Positions 44,734 through 53,159 of a DNA stretch of 64,000 nucleotides are shown here, piece by piece. Position 1 is the first letter of the stretch, and the number at the start of each line of letters is the position of its first letter. The stretch is from Roseomonas sp. OT10 (GTDB lineage Bacteria; Pseudomonadota; Alphaproteobacteria; Acetobacterales; Acetobacteraceae), in NCBI RefSeq assembly GCF_020991085.1, contig NZ_CP087719.1, forward strand, positions 4,360,001-4,424,000, given 5' to 3'. Under the pieces are notes generated by a model. It did no database searches, was not told where the DNA came from, and saw only the letters and a program-made list of their open reading frames with translations. Made by a program: the position numbers and the translations under genes.

Positions 44734-46398
44734 ATGGTGGACCAACGGGCCGGACCGGATCGACCGGGCGCGGCGCGCCCCGACGGGGCAGCCCTGCTCG
44801 GCAAGGCCTGCGACGTGCTGGAGGCGGTGGCGGCCGCCCCCGGCGGCATCGCTCAGAGGGAGCTGGCGGCACGGCTCGGCCTGTCCCGGACCACGCTCTA
44901 CCGCATCCTCGGCGTGCTGGTGGCGCGGGGCCTGCTGCGCCAGGACCCGTCGCGACGGGTCTACGGCATCGGCTTCCGGCTGATGGAGATGGCCCAGGGG
45001 ATGGGACAGGGCCTGTGGTCCGCCCCCGACCTGCCCGCCCTGGCGGCGCCGGAGCTGCGCCAGCTCCGCGACGCCACGGGCGAGACGGCCTATATTGCGG
45101 TGCTGGAAGGGCGGGAGGTGGTGGGCCTCGGCAAGTTCGAGGGGCCGCACGAGGTCCGCTCCGCGGCGCGGCTGGGCCAGCGTAAGCCGCTGCACTGCAC
45201 CAGCCAGGGCAAGGCCATCCTCGCCTTCCTGCCGGAGGCGGAGCGCGACGCGCTGTTGCGCCGCCAGCCCCTGGCCTCCCTCACCCCGCATACCATCACG
45301 GATCGCCGCCGCCTGGCGGCCGCGCTCCGTATCATCCGCGCCCGCGGCTTCGCCACGGACGACGAGGAGATCGTCGAAGGCGTGCGCTGCGTCGGCGCAC
45401 CCGTGCTGGACCCGGAGGGGCGGGTGGCCGGGGCGGTGAGCATCGCCGGCCCCGCCTGGCGCATGACGCGGGAGCGGCTGGACCTGCTGGGGCCGGAGGT
45501 CGCCGCCGCCGGTCGCCGGATCGGCGCCCAGCTTCGCGCCGCCGCCCCCGCCCTGGCGGCGGGCGCCTTGGCACGGCCGGTCTCGGCCGGTCCGGCCTTC
45601 CGGGGCCTCGCGCCGCGCTGGTCGGCGGAGGCAGGGGTGCTCTGGTGGTGCGACGCGCTGGCGCCCGAGCTGCGTTGCCTGCTTCCAGGCGGCACCGACC
45701 GTCACGTGACCCGGGCCGAGGTCCCGATCCGCGCCCTGGCACTGGCGACGGGCGGCGATGCCCTGGTGGTGGATGTCCGGGGCCTGGTGACGCGAGCGAG
45801 CCCGGACGGGACGACGCAGGCCCTGGCACCGTTGCCCGCCGCGCCCTTCGCCCTGCGCGCCGGCCCCGGCGGCGAGGCCTGGGCCGCCATGGCCGGCCCG
45901 GACGGGGGCAGCGTCATCGGCCCGCTCTCCTTGACCGGCCTGGCCCGGGTGGCGTGGCGCCTGCCGGGCGAGGTGACGGCCCTCGCCTGGGCGCAAGACG
46001 GCGCGGCCCTGTTCGCGGCCACCCCGGCGCTGGGCACCGTCCACCGGCTGGAGCCGGGGCGGTCCGCCCCGCTGCTGCTGGCACGCCTGCCGCCCGGGAG
46101 CGGCCGCCCCGCCGGCCTCGCGGTGGATGCCGAGGGCGGCGTGTGGACCGCGCTCAGCGACGGCTGGGGCGTCGCACGCCTCGGTCCGGAGGGCGAGGTC
46201 GACCGGCTGCTGCCCCTGCCGGTGCCGCGCCCCACCGATCTCTGCTTCGGCGGGCCGGGGCTGGAAACGCTCTTCGTCGCCACTGCCCGGGACGGCGTGC
46301 CGATCGACACGCTGGCCATCGCGCCGCTGTCCGGCCGGCTGCTGGCGCTGGATGCCGGGGTGCGCGGCCTGGGCGACGCGGCGATGGGCTGGCCATGA
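44734..46398 (+). CDS. IclR regulator fused to a degenerate SMP-30 propeller
   Basis: A 554-residue fusion. Residues 20-85 form an IclR helix-turn-helix (QRELAARLGLSRTTLYRIL) and about 90-260 an IclR effector domain (HCTSQGKAILAFLPEAE, SIAGPAWRMTRERL). From about 290 a beta-propeller of the SMP-30/gluconolactonase family follows (PTDLCFGGPGLETLFVATA). Its three metal ligands are lost: the GESPVW glutamate is L in GLAPRW, the NG asparagine is T in TALAW, and the PDG aspartate is A in PAGLAVDAEG. The propeller is therefore probably a binding domain and not an enzyme. It is divergent from the RraA operon, its likely target. Confidence 0.85.
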   Translation: MVDQRAGPDRPGAARPDGAALLGKACDVLEAVAAAPGGIAQRELAARLGLSRTTLYRILGVLVARGLLRQDPSRRVYGIGFRLMEMAQGMGQGLWSAPDLPALAAPELRQLRDATGETAYIAVLEGREVVGLGKFEGPHEVRSAARLGQRKPLHCTSQGKAILAFLPEAERDALLRRQPLASLTPHTITDRRRLAAALRIIRARGFATDDEEIVEGVRCVGAPVLDPEGRVAGAVSIAGPAWRMTRERLDLLGPEVAAAGRRIGAQLRAAAPALAAGALARPVSAGPAFRGLAPRWSAEAGVLWWCDALAPELRCLLPGGTDRHVTRAEVPIRALALATGGDALVVDVRGLVTRASPDGTTQALAPLPAAPFALRAGPGGEAWAAMAGPDGGSVIGPLSLTGLARVAWRLPGEVTALAWAQDGAALFAATPALGTVHRLEPGRSAPLLLARLPPGSGRPAGLAVDAEGGVWTALSDGWGVARLGPEGEVDRLLPLPVPRPTDLCFGGPGLETLFVATARDGVPIDTLAIAPLSGRLLALDAGVRGLGDAAMGWP

Positions 46399-46402
46399 CA
46401 GG

Positions 46403-46420
46403 GCCGCTCGCCGGAGCGGC
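46403..46420 (+). terminator. Hairpin after the IclR fusion gene
   Basis: GCCGCTC and GAGCGGC form a 7-bp stem with a short loop just after the stop at 46398, followed by ATGACTTTTC, a short T run. This is the most conventional termination signal in the window. Confidence 0.6.
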
Positions 46421-46579
46421 ATGACTTTTCCCGGAGACAGCGGAGAACGCCCGGGCCGCGCCCCGCAAGCGTCGCCGCCGCTTCCTGCGCCCCGCGGCGC
46501 CCGAGCGGGTCACGCCGCGAAACGTGCGGCGATGTTCTCCGGCGCCCCCTGCCACGCGCGGCGCGGCGTGGGGCTGGCC

Positions 46580-46771
46580 CTGGCCGCGTGTGCGCATGAT
46601 GGTGCGGCGCCCGTCCCTGCGCCTGGCGGACATGCTCGCGACGCTGTGGCGCTGGCGGTGAAGAGCGTGGCCGTGAGGGGCGGGGCTGTTCCGGCTCTGC
46701 GTTGAAGGAACGCAGGCCGCGATGCCTTTGGCCTCGAGGGCAGCGTGGAAGCGGGAGAGCGCGGTGCTCAC
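46580..46771 (-). mobile_element. IS5-family transposase remnant
   Basis: A minus-strand frame beginning at about 46771 reads RFHAALEAKGIAACVPS and HALHRQRHSVASMSARRRD, matching the C-terminal region of IS5-type transposases (L..RGI..CIPS and the LYRQRH.IE.MF.RLKDWRR block, which carries the catalytic glutamate region). The similarity continues in another frame as SCAHAA (IS5: RCAHTF), so a frameshift is present. No start, inverted repeats or rest of the element remain. It abuts the last codons of flhF. The gap 46421-46579 contains nothing else I can support. Confidence 0.7.
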
Positions 46772-47691
46772 GCGGCGGCATCGTGCCGGGTATCGGCGGA
46801 CGTGCCGGGACAGAGCCGCTCCGCCAGCCAGTCCGGGGTCAGGGGCGTCAGCCCCTCGGTCACGCCGGGCCCGGTCCCGGCCTCGGCCAGCAGCAGCGCG
46901 CCGGCCTCCGCCGCGGCCAGGACGGAGCCGAGGCGGCGGGCGACGTCCAGCCGGGTCGGCACCATGCGGCGGGCGCCCAGCGCGGCGAAGGCGCGTGCAA
47001 GCTCCGCCGCCTCCTGCACGTCGAGCCCCGCCGGCAGCACCAGCACGGGCTCGGCCCCCGTCTCCTGCAGCAGGGCCAGGAGCCCCGCGGCCTGGGCCGT
47101 GTCGAACGGATCGCAGCCGGCGGTGTCCAGCAGGGCGAGCTGCCCCGGCCGGCGCCCGGCCAGGCTGCGGGCCGCCTGCCCGGGCGAGGCCACGGCCTCC
47201 AGCGTCACCCCCAGCAACCGGGTGAAGGCCGCCAGCTGCTCCACCGCCCCGGCACGGGTGGAATCGGCGGTCACCACCAGGGGGACGCCGCCGGACAGCA
47301 CGTCGCGGGTGGCGAGCTTGGCGCAGGTCAGCGTCTTGCCCGCGCCGGGCGGGCCCATCAGGGCCAGGACCGGCCCGCCCCCATCAGGCAGCGGGGCGAA
47401 GGTGAAGCAGGCGGCCAGGGCCGGAGCCAACGGCCCTTGCAGCCGGGCCGCCAGGGCGGGGGGCAGGTTGTGCCGGGCCAGGGACAATCGCGGCCGCAGG
47501 AGCTGCGGCGCCCCCGGGTCCGGCGCGCCGGGCGCGGCGGGAGGCAGTTCCTCCGCCTCCAGCGCAGCGGTGACCTCCACGCCCCCCGCCACCCGGCGGT
47601 TGTCCAGGATCACCACATCGGCGCCCAGCTCGGCGCGGAGCTGGGCCATGGCCTGGGCCATGCTGGGGGCGTGGAAGACGCGCAGGCGCAT
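46768..47691 (-). CDS. flhF: Flagellar SRP-type GTPase FlhF
   Basis: A 307-residue GTPase. The N-terminal MRLRVFHAPSMAQAMAQLRAELGADVVILDNRRV is the FlhF-specific start, and the G domain has ALMGPPGAGKTLTCAKLA (P-loop, about 109) and LALLDTAGCDPFD (G3, about 185). FlhF guides placement and number of flagella with FlhG. It is the last gene of the fliF-to-flhF run; flhA lies 29 bases upstream. Its final residues (CPGTSADTRHDAAA) abut an IS5-type remnant, so the very end may be altered. No flhG follows. Confidence 0.85.
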   Translation of the reverse strand: MRLRVFHAPSMAQAMAQLRAELGADVVILDNRRVAGGVEVTAALEAEELPPAAPGAPDPGAPQLLRPRLSLARHNLPPALAARLQGPLAPALAACFTFAPLPDGGGPVLALMGPPGAGKTLTCAKLATRDVLSGGVPLVVTADSTRAGAVEQLAAFTRLLGVTLEAVASPGQAARSLAGRRPGQLALLDTAGCDPFDTAQAAGLLALLQETGAEPVLVLPAGLDVQEAAELARAFAALGARRMVPTRLDVARRLGSVLAAAEAGALLLAEAGTGPGVTEGLTPLTPDWLAERLCPGTSADTRHDAAA

Positions 47692-47720
47692 GGGGCGACC
47701 CTACCCTCCGCTGCTGACGG

Positions 47721-49790
47721 TCACAGCACGCCCACGGTGCGGATGCGCGCGCGGGGATGGATCTCCGACTGCGCCAGCACCGCGGTCGAGGGGCGGAAAC
47801 GCTCCACGATGGCGCGGACATGCGCCCGCACATGGCCGCTGCAGACCAGCACCGGCGCCTCTCCGGCGGCCGCGGCCCGGTCGAAGGCATCGCGCACGCG
47901 CTGCATGAACTCCTGCAGGCGGGACGGCGCCATGGCGAGCTGCCGCTCCTCACCTTGCCCCATCAGCGCCTCCGCGAAGGATTGCTCCCACTCGGCGGAG
48001 AGGGTGATCATCGGGACATAGCCCTGCGGCCCGCGCGCGGCATCGCTGATCTGGCGCGCGAGCCGCGCGCGGACCACGCCGACCATGCCGGGGATGGAGC
48101 GCAGCCCGGCGGACAGCGCCTCCTGCATCCCTTCCAGGATGGTGGGCAGGTCGCGGATCGAGACGCGCTCGGCCAGCAGCGCCTGCAGCACCCGCTGCAC
48201 CGTGCCGAGGCTGGCCTGGGCCGGGATCAGGTCGGACACCAGCTTCTGGTGCTCGCGCGGCAGGTCGTCGATCAGCTTCTGCGTCTCGGCGTGGGAGAGC
48301 AGCTCCGCCACGTTCTCCCGCACCAGCTCCGTCAGGTGCGTCGCCAGCACCCCCGCCGCATCCACCACGGTGCAGCCCATGGCCAGCGCCTGCTCGCGCA
48401 GCGACTCCTCGATCCACATCGCCGGCAGGCCGAAGGTCGGCTCCTGGCAGCTCTCCCCTGGCAGCGGCGGCAACTGGCCGGAAGGGTCGATCGCCAGGTG
48501 CATCGGCGGGCGCAGCTGGCCGCGCCCGGCCTCGATCTCCTTCACGCGGATCACGTACTGGTCCGCCGGCAGGGCGAGGTTGTCCTGCAGCCGGACGCTG
48601 GGCAGGACGAAGCCCATCTCCTGCGCCACGGTGCGGCGCAGGTTGCGGATCTGCTCGGTCAGCTGCGGCGCCTCGCCGGAGGCGAGCGGCAGCAGCCCGT
48701 AGCCCAGCTCCAGCCGCAGCTGGTCGATCCTGAGGGATTCCGATACGGGTGGCTCGGCCGGCGGCGGGGGTGGCACCGCGGCCGCCTCGGCCTCGCGCTC
48801 CAGCTGGCCCTTGCGCAGCCAGGCGAGCCCGCCCGCCGCGCCGCCGAGCGCGAGAAAGGGCAGCATGGGCATCCCTGGCAACAGCGCCAGCCCGGCCGTG
48901 GCCCCGGCCACCAGCGCCAGCGGCTTCACCCCGCCGCCGAGCTGGCCGACCAGCGCCTGGTCCGCCGTACCCTCCGTGTTGCCCTTGGTCACCACGATGC
49001 CGGCGGCGACCGAGACCAGCAGCGCCGGAATCTGCGACACCAGCCCGTCGCCCACCGTCAGCACGGAGAAGGTGGCGACCGCCTCGCCGAAAGGCAGCCC
49101 GTGCCGCCCGACCCCGATAGCGATGCCGCCCAGCAGGTTGATCGCCGTGGTGATCAGCCCCGCGATCGCGTCGCCGCGCACGAACTTCGCCGCGCCGTCC
49201 ATGGCGCCGTAGAAGCCGCTCTCCGCCTCCAGCTCCTTGCGCCGCCGCTTCGCCTCCGCCTCGTCGATGATGCCGGCGGACAGGTCGGCATCGATCGCCA
49301 TCTGCTTGCCGGGCATGGCATCCAGGCTGAAGCGCGCCGCCACCTCCGCGATGCGTCCCGAACCCTTGGTGACGACCATGAAGTTCACGACCAGCAGGAT
49401 GGCGAAGACGATCAGCCCCACCAGCACGTCGCCGCCCATCAGGAAGCTGCCGAAGGCGGAGACCACGGCGCCCGCGGCCTGCGGCCCCTCGTGCCCGTGC
49501 GTCAGGATGCCGCGCGTGGTCGCGACGTTGAGCGCGAGGCGCAGCAGCGTGGTCAGCAGCAGCAGCGTCGGGAAGGAGGTGAAGTCCAGCGGGCGGTTGA
49601 GGAACAGCGCCGTCATCAGCACCAGCACGCTGAGCGTGATGGAGACGGCGAGCCCGGCATCCAGCAGCGCCGGCGGCAGCGGCACCACCATCACCGCGAT
49701 CAGCAGCACCACGCCCAGGGCCAGGCCGACGTCGCTGCCCGGATTCAGCGCCGCAAGGTTCCGCGGCAGGCGGAGTGTGAGGGCGTTCAT
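47721..49790 (-). CDS. flhA: Flagellar export gate protein FlhA
   Basis: A 689-residue FlhA of full length. The N-terminal half has about eight membrane segments with conserved GSGRIAEVAARFSLDAMPGKQMAIDADL (about 142-170) and ends near residue 330; the C-terminal cytoplasmic domain follows (RIDQLRLELGYGLLPLA, then GRGQLRPPMHLAI). FlhA is the export-gate ring of the type III flagellar secretion apparatus. It is two bases downstream of flbD. The cytoplasmic domain would bind chaperone-substrate complexes. Confidence 0.95.
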   Translation of the reverse strand: MNALTLRLPRNLAALNPGSDVGLALGVVLLIAVMVVPLPPALLDAGLAVSITLSVLVLMTALFLNRPLDFTSFPTLLLLTTLLRLALNVATTRGILTHGHEGPQAAGAVVSAFGSFLMGGDVLVGLIVFAILLVVNFMVVTKGSGRIAEVAARFSLDAMPGKQMAIDADLSAGIIDEAEAKRRRKELEAESGFYGAMDGAAKFVRGDAIAGLITTAINLLGGIAIGVGRHGLPFGEAVATFSVLTVGDGLVSQIPALLVSVAAGIVVTKGNTEGTADQALVGQLGGGVKPLALVAGATAGLALLPGMPMLPFLALGGAAGGLAWLRKGQLEREAEAAAVPPPPPAEPPVSESLRIDQLRLELGYGLLPLASGEAPQLTEQIRNLRRTVAQEMGFVLPSVRLQDNLALPADQYVIRVKEIEAGRGQLRPPMHLAIDPSGQLPPLPGESCQEPTFGLPAMWIEESLREQALAMGCTVVDAAGVLATHLTELVRENVAELLSHAETQKLIDDLPREHQKLVSDLIPAQASLGTVQRVLQALLAERVSIRDLPTILEGMQEALSAGLRSIPGMVGVVRARLARQISDAARGPQGYVPMITLSAEWEQSFAEALMGQGEERQLAMAPSRLQEFMQRVRDAFDRAAAAGEAPVLVCSGHVRAHVRAIVERFRPSTAVLAQSEIHPRARIRTVGVL

Positions 49791-49792
49791 GC

Positions 49793-51172
49793 TCAGAAGG
49801 CCGGCAAGGCGGGAATCGGCTGCTGCCCGGGCGCCATGGGGACCTCGAGGCCGCAGGCACGGTACTCATGCAGCTTGTTGCGCAGGGTGCGGATGGAGAT
49901 GCCCAGGATCTCCGCCGCCCGCGTCCGGTTGCCCAGGCAGTGGCCCAGCGTCTCCAGGATCAGGTCGCGCTCGACATCCTCCATCCGCCGGCCAACCAGC
50001 GCCGTGACGCCGGAGCCCGCGCGCGGCGCGGGCAGGGCGGTGCCGGCCTCCGGCTGGGCGAGGGGCGGCGGCTCGGCCGCGTCCAGCTCGATCGCCTCGC
50101 CGTCGATCTCCGGACCCGTCGCCAGCAGCACGGCGCGGTGCACCGCGTTCTCCAGCTCCCGCACGTTGCCGGGCCAGGGGTGGGACAGCAGCAGCGCCCG
50201 CGCCCGGGGCGAGAAGCCGCGGCGCGGCAGGCCGTTCGCCTCCGCGTAGCGGCGGGCATAATGCTCGGCGATCGGCAGGATGTCGTCCGGCCGCTCGCGC
50301 AGCGCCGGCAGCCGCAGCGACACGACGCGCAGGCGGAACAGCAGGTCCTCGCGGAAGCGCCCGGCCCGGACCTCGGCGGCCAGGTCGCGGTTGGTCGCGG
50401 CCAGGATGCGCACGTCCACCTTCACCGGCGCCGTGCCGCCGAGGCGATCCACCTCCCGCTCCTGCAGCACGCGCAGGATCTTGGCCTGGAGGCGGATGTC
50501 CATCTCGCCGATCTCATCGAGCAGCAGCGTGCCGCCCTCCGCCTGCTCGAACTTGCCGCGGCGCCGGTCCAGCGCGCCGGAGAAGGCACCCTTCTCGTGT
50601 CCGAACAGCTCGCTCTCCAGCAGCGTTTCCGGCAGGGCGGCGCAGTTGAGCGCGACGAAGGGGCCGGCGGCGCGGCGCGAGTGACGGTGGATGTGGCGCG
50701 CCAGCACCTCCTTGCCCGTGCCGCTCTCGCCCGTGATCAGGATGCTGGCCTCGGCGCGGGAGACCATCTCGGCGCGCGCCAGCACCGTGGCCATGGCAGG
50801 GTCGCGGTGTACGGGGGCGCCGTCGTCCCCCGCCGCGGCCTGCAGCATCGCCACGATCAGGTCGGGCTCCGCCGGCAGCGGCAGGAACTCCTTCGCCCCG
50901 GCACGGATCGCCCGCACCGCCGCCGCCGCATCCGCCTGCCGGCCGCAGGCCACCACGGGGCAGGCGATGCGCTCCGCCTCCAGCGACTGCACCAGCCAGC
51001 CGACGTCGTGCAGCACGTCGCAGAGGATCAGGTCGCAGCCCTCGGCCCGGGCGCGGTTCATGGCGGAGGAGACGCCATCCGCCTGGGCCAGCGTGGCCCC
51101 GCGCGCGGTCGCGACGCGCCCCGCCTGTCCCAGCTCGCCATCCAGGCTGCCGACGATCAGGAGCCGGGGCAT
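49793..51172 (-). CDS. flbD: Sigma-54-dependent flagellar activator FlbD
   Basis: A 459-residue NtrC-type activator. The N-terminal receiver (1-115) lacks the usual double-acid pocket and reads [14 protein letters not shown] with [30 protein letters not shown], like Caulobacter FlbD. The AAA+ domain has GESGTGKE (about 148), a GAFSGA sigma-54 contact (GAFTGA in most relatives, about 196), [10 protein letters not shown] and the R-finger region. The C-terminus has the Fis-type helix [29 protein letters not shown]. It would activate class III/IV flagellar promoters such as the two between fliK and flgE. It lies inside its own structural operon. Confidence 0.9.
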   Translation of the reverse strand: MPRLLIVGSLDGELGQAGRVATARGATLAQADGVSSAMNRARAEGCDLILCDVLHDVGWLVQSLEAERIACPVVACGRQADAAAAVRAIRAGAKEFLPLPAEPDLIVAMLQAAAGDDGAPVHRDPAMATVLARAEMVSRAEASILITGESGTGKEVLARHIHRHSRRAAGPFVALNCAALPETLLESELFGHEKGAFSGALDRRRGKFEQAEGGTLLLDEIGEMDIRLQAKILRVLQEREVDRLGGTAPVKVDVRILAATNRDLAAEVRAGRFREDLLFRLRVVSLRLPALRERPDDILPIAEHYARRYAEANGLPRRGFSPRARALLLSHPWPGNVRELENAVHRAVLLATGPEIDGEAIELDAAEPPPLAQPEAGTALPAPRAGSGVTALVGRRMEDVERDLILETLGHCLGNRTRAAEILGISIRTLRNKLHEYRACGLEVPMAPGQQPIPALPAF

Positions 51173-51173
51173 C

Positions 51174-51497
51174 TCAGGCGCGGTCCGCCTTGACGATCTC
51201 GGTCATGGTCACGCCCAGGCGGTTGTCGTCGACCATCACCACCTCGCCGCGCGCGACGAGGCGGTTGTTGACGTAGATGTCCACCGCCTCCCCCAGCTTG
51301 CGGTCCAGCTCCACCACGGCACCGCGGCCGAGCTTCAGCAGCTGGCTCACCTGCATCGTCGCGCGCCCCAGCACGGCGCTGACCTGCACGGGGATGTCGT
51401 AGACAGCCTCCAGCCCCGCCGCGCTGCTGGGCAGCGACTGCGCGGCCAGGCGGTCCGCCGCCTCGTCCTGCGGGGCCATCTCGAAGCTGCCGCTCAT
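51174..51497 (-). CDS. fliN: Flagellar motor switch protein FliN
   Basis: A 107-residue FliN with the SpoA (surface presentation) domain: EAVYDIPVQVSAVLGRATMQVSQLLKLGRGAVVELDRKLGEAVDIYVNNRLVARGEVV (about 30-87). FliN builds the lower C ring with FliM and FliG. The start overlaps the fliH stop (ATGA). fliM is not in this run. Confidence 0.9.
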   Translation of the reverse strand: MSGSFEMAPQDEAADRLAAQSLPSSAAGLEAVYDIPVQVSAVLGRATMQVSQLLKLGRGAVVELDRKLGEAVDIYVNNRLVARGEVVMVDDNRLGVTMTEIVKADRA

Positions 51498-52162
51498 CGG
51501 GGATCCTCCTCCGTCAGTCCCAGCGAGGCCAGCACCTCGCCGATGGCGGCTCGCCTTGCCGCCAGGTCCATTGCCAGCCCGCCGCCACGCCAGGCGATCC
51601 GGGCATCGCCCGGGGCCAGGGCGGGATCGGCGGCGACCGCCAGGCCGGTGCCGTCCAGCCGCCGCCGCGCGGCCTCGAGAACCTCCGGCGGCACCAGCAC
51701 GGTGGCGCCCTCCGGCACCTCCAGCACGGGGCCGAGATGCTCCATCAGGCGATCCAGCAGGTCCGGTGCGGCGCGGGCGGCCGCGCCGGGCAGGGCGGCG
51801 TCGACCAGCCGCAGCAACAGCACCGCCAGCTCCCGCGTCCGCGCCTCCGAGGCGGCCCGCTCCTCCCGCAGCATGGCCTCCAGCTGCGGCAGCAACGCGG
51901 CCAGCGCCCCGTCCAGACGCGCGGCCTGGGAGGCCAGCGCCGCCTCCCACCCCGCCTGCTCGCCGGCCGCATAGCCGTCCGCCCGCGCGGCATCCCGCGC
52001 CGCGTCGAGCATCGCCGCGATCTCCTCCGGCCCCGGCCCCTCGGCGGGCGGCGGGGGCGGCGGCGCGTCCAGGTCCGGCAGGGCGAGGGCGCGCAGCATG
52101 GGCAGGGCGCGGGGCAGGTTGGCCCCGCCGATGGCCAGGCGGTGGCTGCGGAAGGACGACAT
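51494..52162 (-). CDS. fliH: FliH-type flagellar assembly protein
   Basis: A 222-residue protein in the fliG-fliN position. It has a proline-rich N-terminal third (DLDAPPPPPPAEGPG), a long helical middle (ALLPQLEAMLREERAASEARTRELAVLLLRLVDAALPG) and a C-terminal EVPEGATVLVPPEVLEAARRRL...RIAWRGGGLAMDL. This is the pattern of FliH/FlbE, the regulator of the FliI ATPase. Sequence identity in this family is low, so position supports the call as much as the motifs do. fliI is not in the run. Confidence 0.75.
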   Translation of the reverse strand: MSSFRSHRLAIGGANLPRALPMLRALALPDLDAPPPPPPAEGPGPEEIAAMLDAARDAARADGYAAGEQAGWEAALASQAARLDGALAALLPQLEAMLREERAASEARTRELAVLLLRLVDAALPGAAARAAPDLLDRLMEHLGPVLEVPEGATVLVPPEVLEAARRRLDGTGLAVAADPALAPGDARIAWRGGGLAMDLAARRAAIGEVLASLGLTEEDPR

Positions 52163-52163
52163 G

Positions 52164-53159
52164 TCAGGCCACCATCTCGTCGTGCGAATCGCCCATCTGG
52201 ATCTGGCCCTGCGCCGCCAGGTCCTTCGCCGTGCTGACGATGATCGCCTGCGCCTCGTCCACGTCGCGCAGGCGCACCGGGCCCAGCACCGCGATGTCGT
52301 CCTTCAGCATCTTCGCCGCGCGCTCCGAGAGGTTGCGGAAGAACAGGTCCTTCACCGCGTCGCTCGCCCCCTTCAGCGACAAGGCCAGCTTGTCCTTCTC
52401 GACGGAGCGCAGCAGCACCTGCACCGCTTGGCCGTCGAGGCGCTGCAGGTCCTCGAAGGTGAACATCAGGGCCCGGATCCGCTCTGCGCTCTCGCGGTTG
52501 CGCTCCTCCAGCGCGGACATGATCCGGCCTTCGGCGTTGCGGTCGAGGTTGTTGAAGATCTCCGCCATCATCTCGTGCGCGTCGCGCCGGTTGGCGCGGG
52601 CGAGATTGTGCATGAACTCGGCGCGCAGGGTGCGCTCCACCCCATCCAGCGCCTCCTTCTGAACGGTTTCCATGCGCAGCATCCGCATGACGACCTCCAT
52701 CGCGAAGCCTTCGGGCAGCAGCGCCAGCACCCGCGCCGCATGGTCCGGCCGCACCTTGGACAGCACCACCGCGACCGTCTGCGGGTATTCGTTCTTCAGG
52801 AAGTTCGCGAGCACCGCCTCGGAGACATTGCCCAGCTTATCCCACATGGTGCGGCCGGCGGGGCCGCGGATCTCGTCCATGATCTGCGCCACCCGGTCCT
52901 TGGGCAGCGTCTTGAGCAGCATGCGCTCCGTCGTCTCGAAGGTGCCGACCAGGTTGCCGGCCACCCCCATCCTGTCCACGAACTCCTGGCAGATCTCGTC
53001 GATCCGGTTCGCCGGCACGGTGCCGAGCTGCGCCATGGCGAGGGAGATGTCGCGGATTTCGTCCTCGTGCATGCGCGCGAAGAGCCGCGAGGCCGTGTCC
53101 TCGCCCAGCGCCATGATGAAGGCGGCCGCCTTCTGGGGGCCGGTCAGGTTCGTGATCAT
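52164..53159 (-). CDS. fliG: Flagellar motor switch protein FliG
   Basis: A 331-residue FliG. The N-terminal domain [35 protein letters not shown] joins Fli[41 protein letters not shown] is the central domain with the conserved MELGIRKMDM-type segment; the C-terminal torque domain has [36 protein letters not shown] with the charged residues that meet MotA. The ATG at 53159 overlaps the fliF stop (ATGA), so I prefer it to an upstream in-frame start. Confidence 0.95.
   Translation of the reverse strand: MITNLTGPQKAAAFIMALGEDTASRLFARMHEDEIRDISLAMAQLGTVPANRIDEICQEFVDRMGVAGNLVGTFETTERMLLKTLPKDRVAQIMDEIRGPAGRTMWDKLGNVSEAVLANFLKNEYPQTVAVVLSKVRPDHAARVLALLPEGFAMEVVMRMLRMETVQKEALDGVERTLRAEFMHNLARANRRDAHEMMAEIFNNLDRNAEGRIMSALEERNRESAERIRALMFTFEDLQRLDGQAVQVLLRSVEKDKLALSLKGASDAVKDLFFRNLSERAAKMLKDDIAVLGPVRLRDVDEAQAIIVSTAKDLAAQGQIQMGDSHDEMVA

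Noticed and set aside
44727-44742. Imperfect palindrome GTCCCACATGGTGGAC over the IclR start codon as an operator
   Set aside because: Only 12 of 16 positions are symmetric, and such matches are common in GC-rich DNA.
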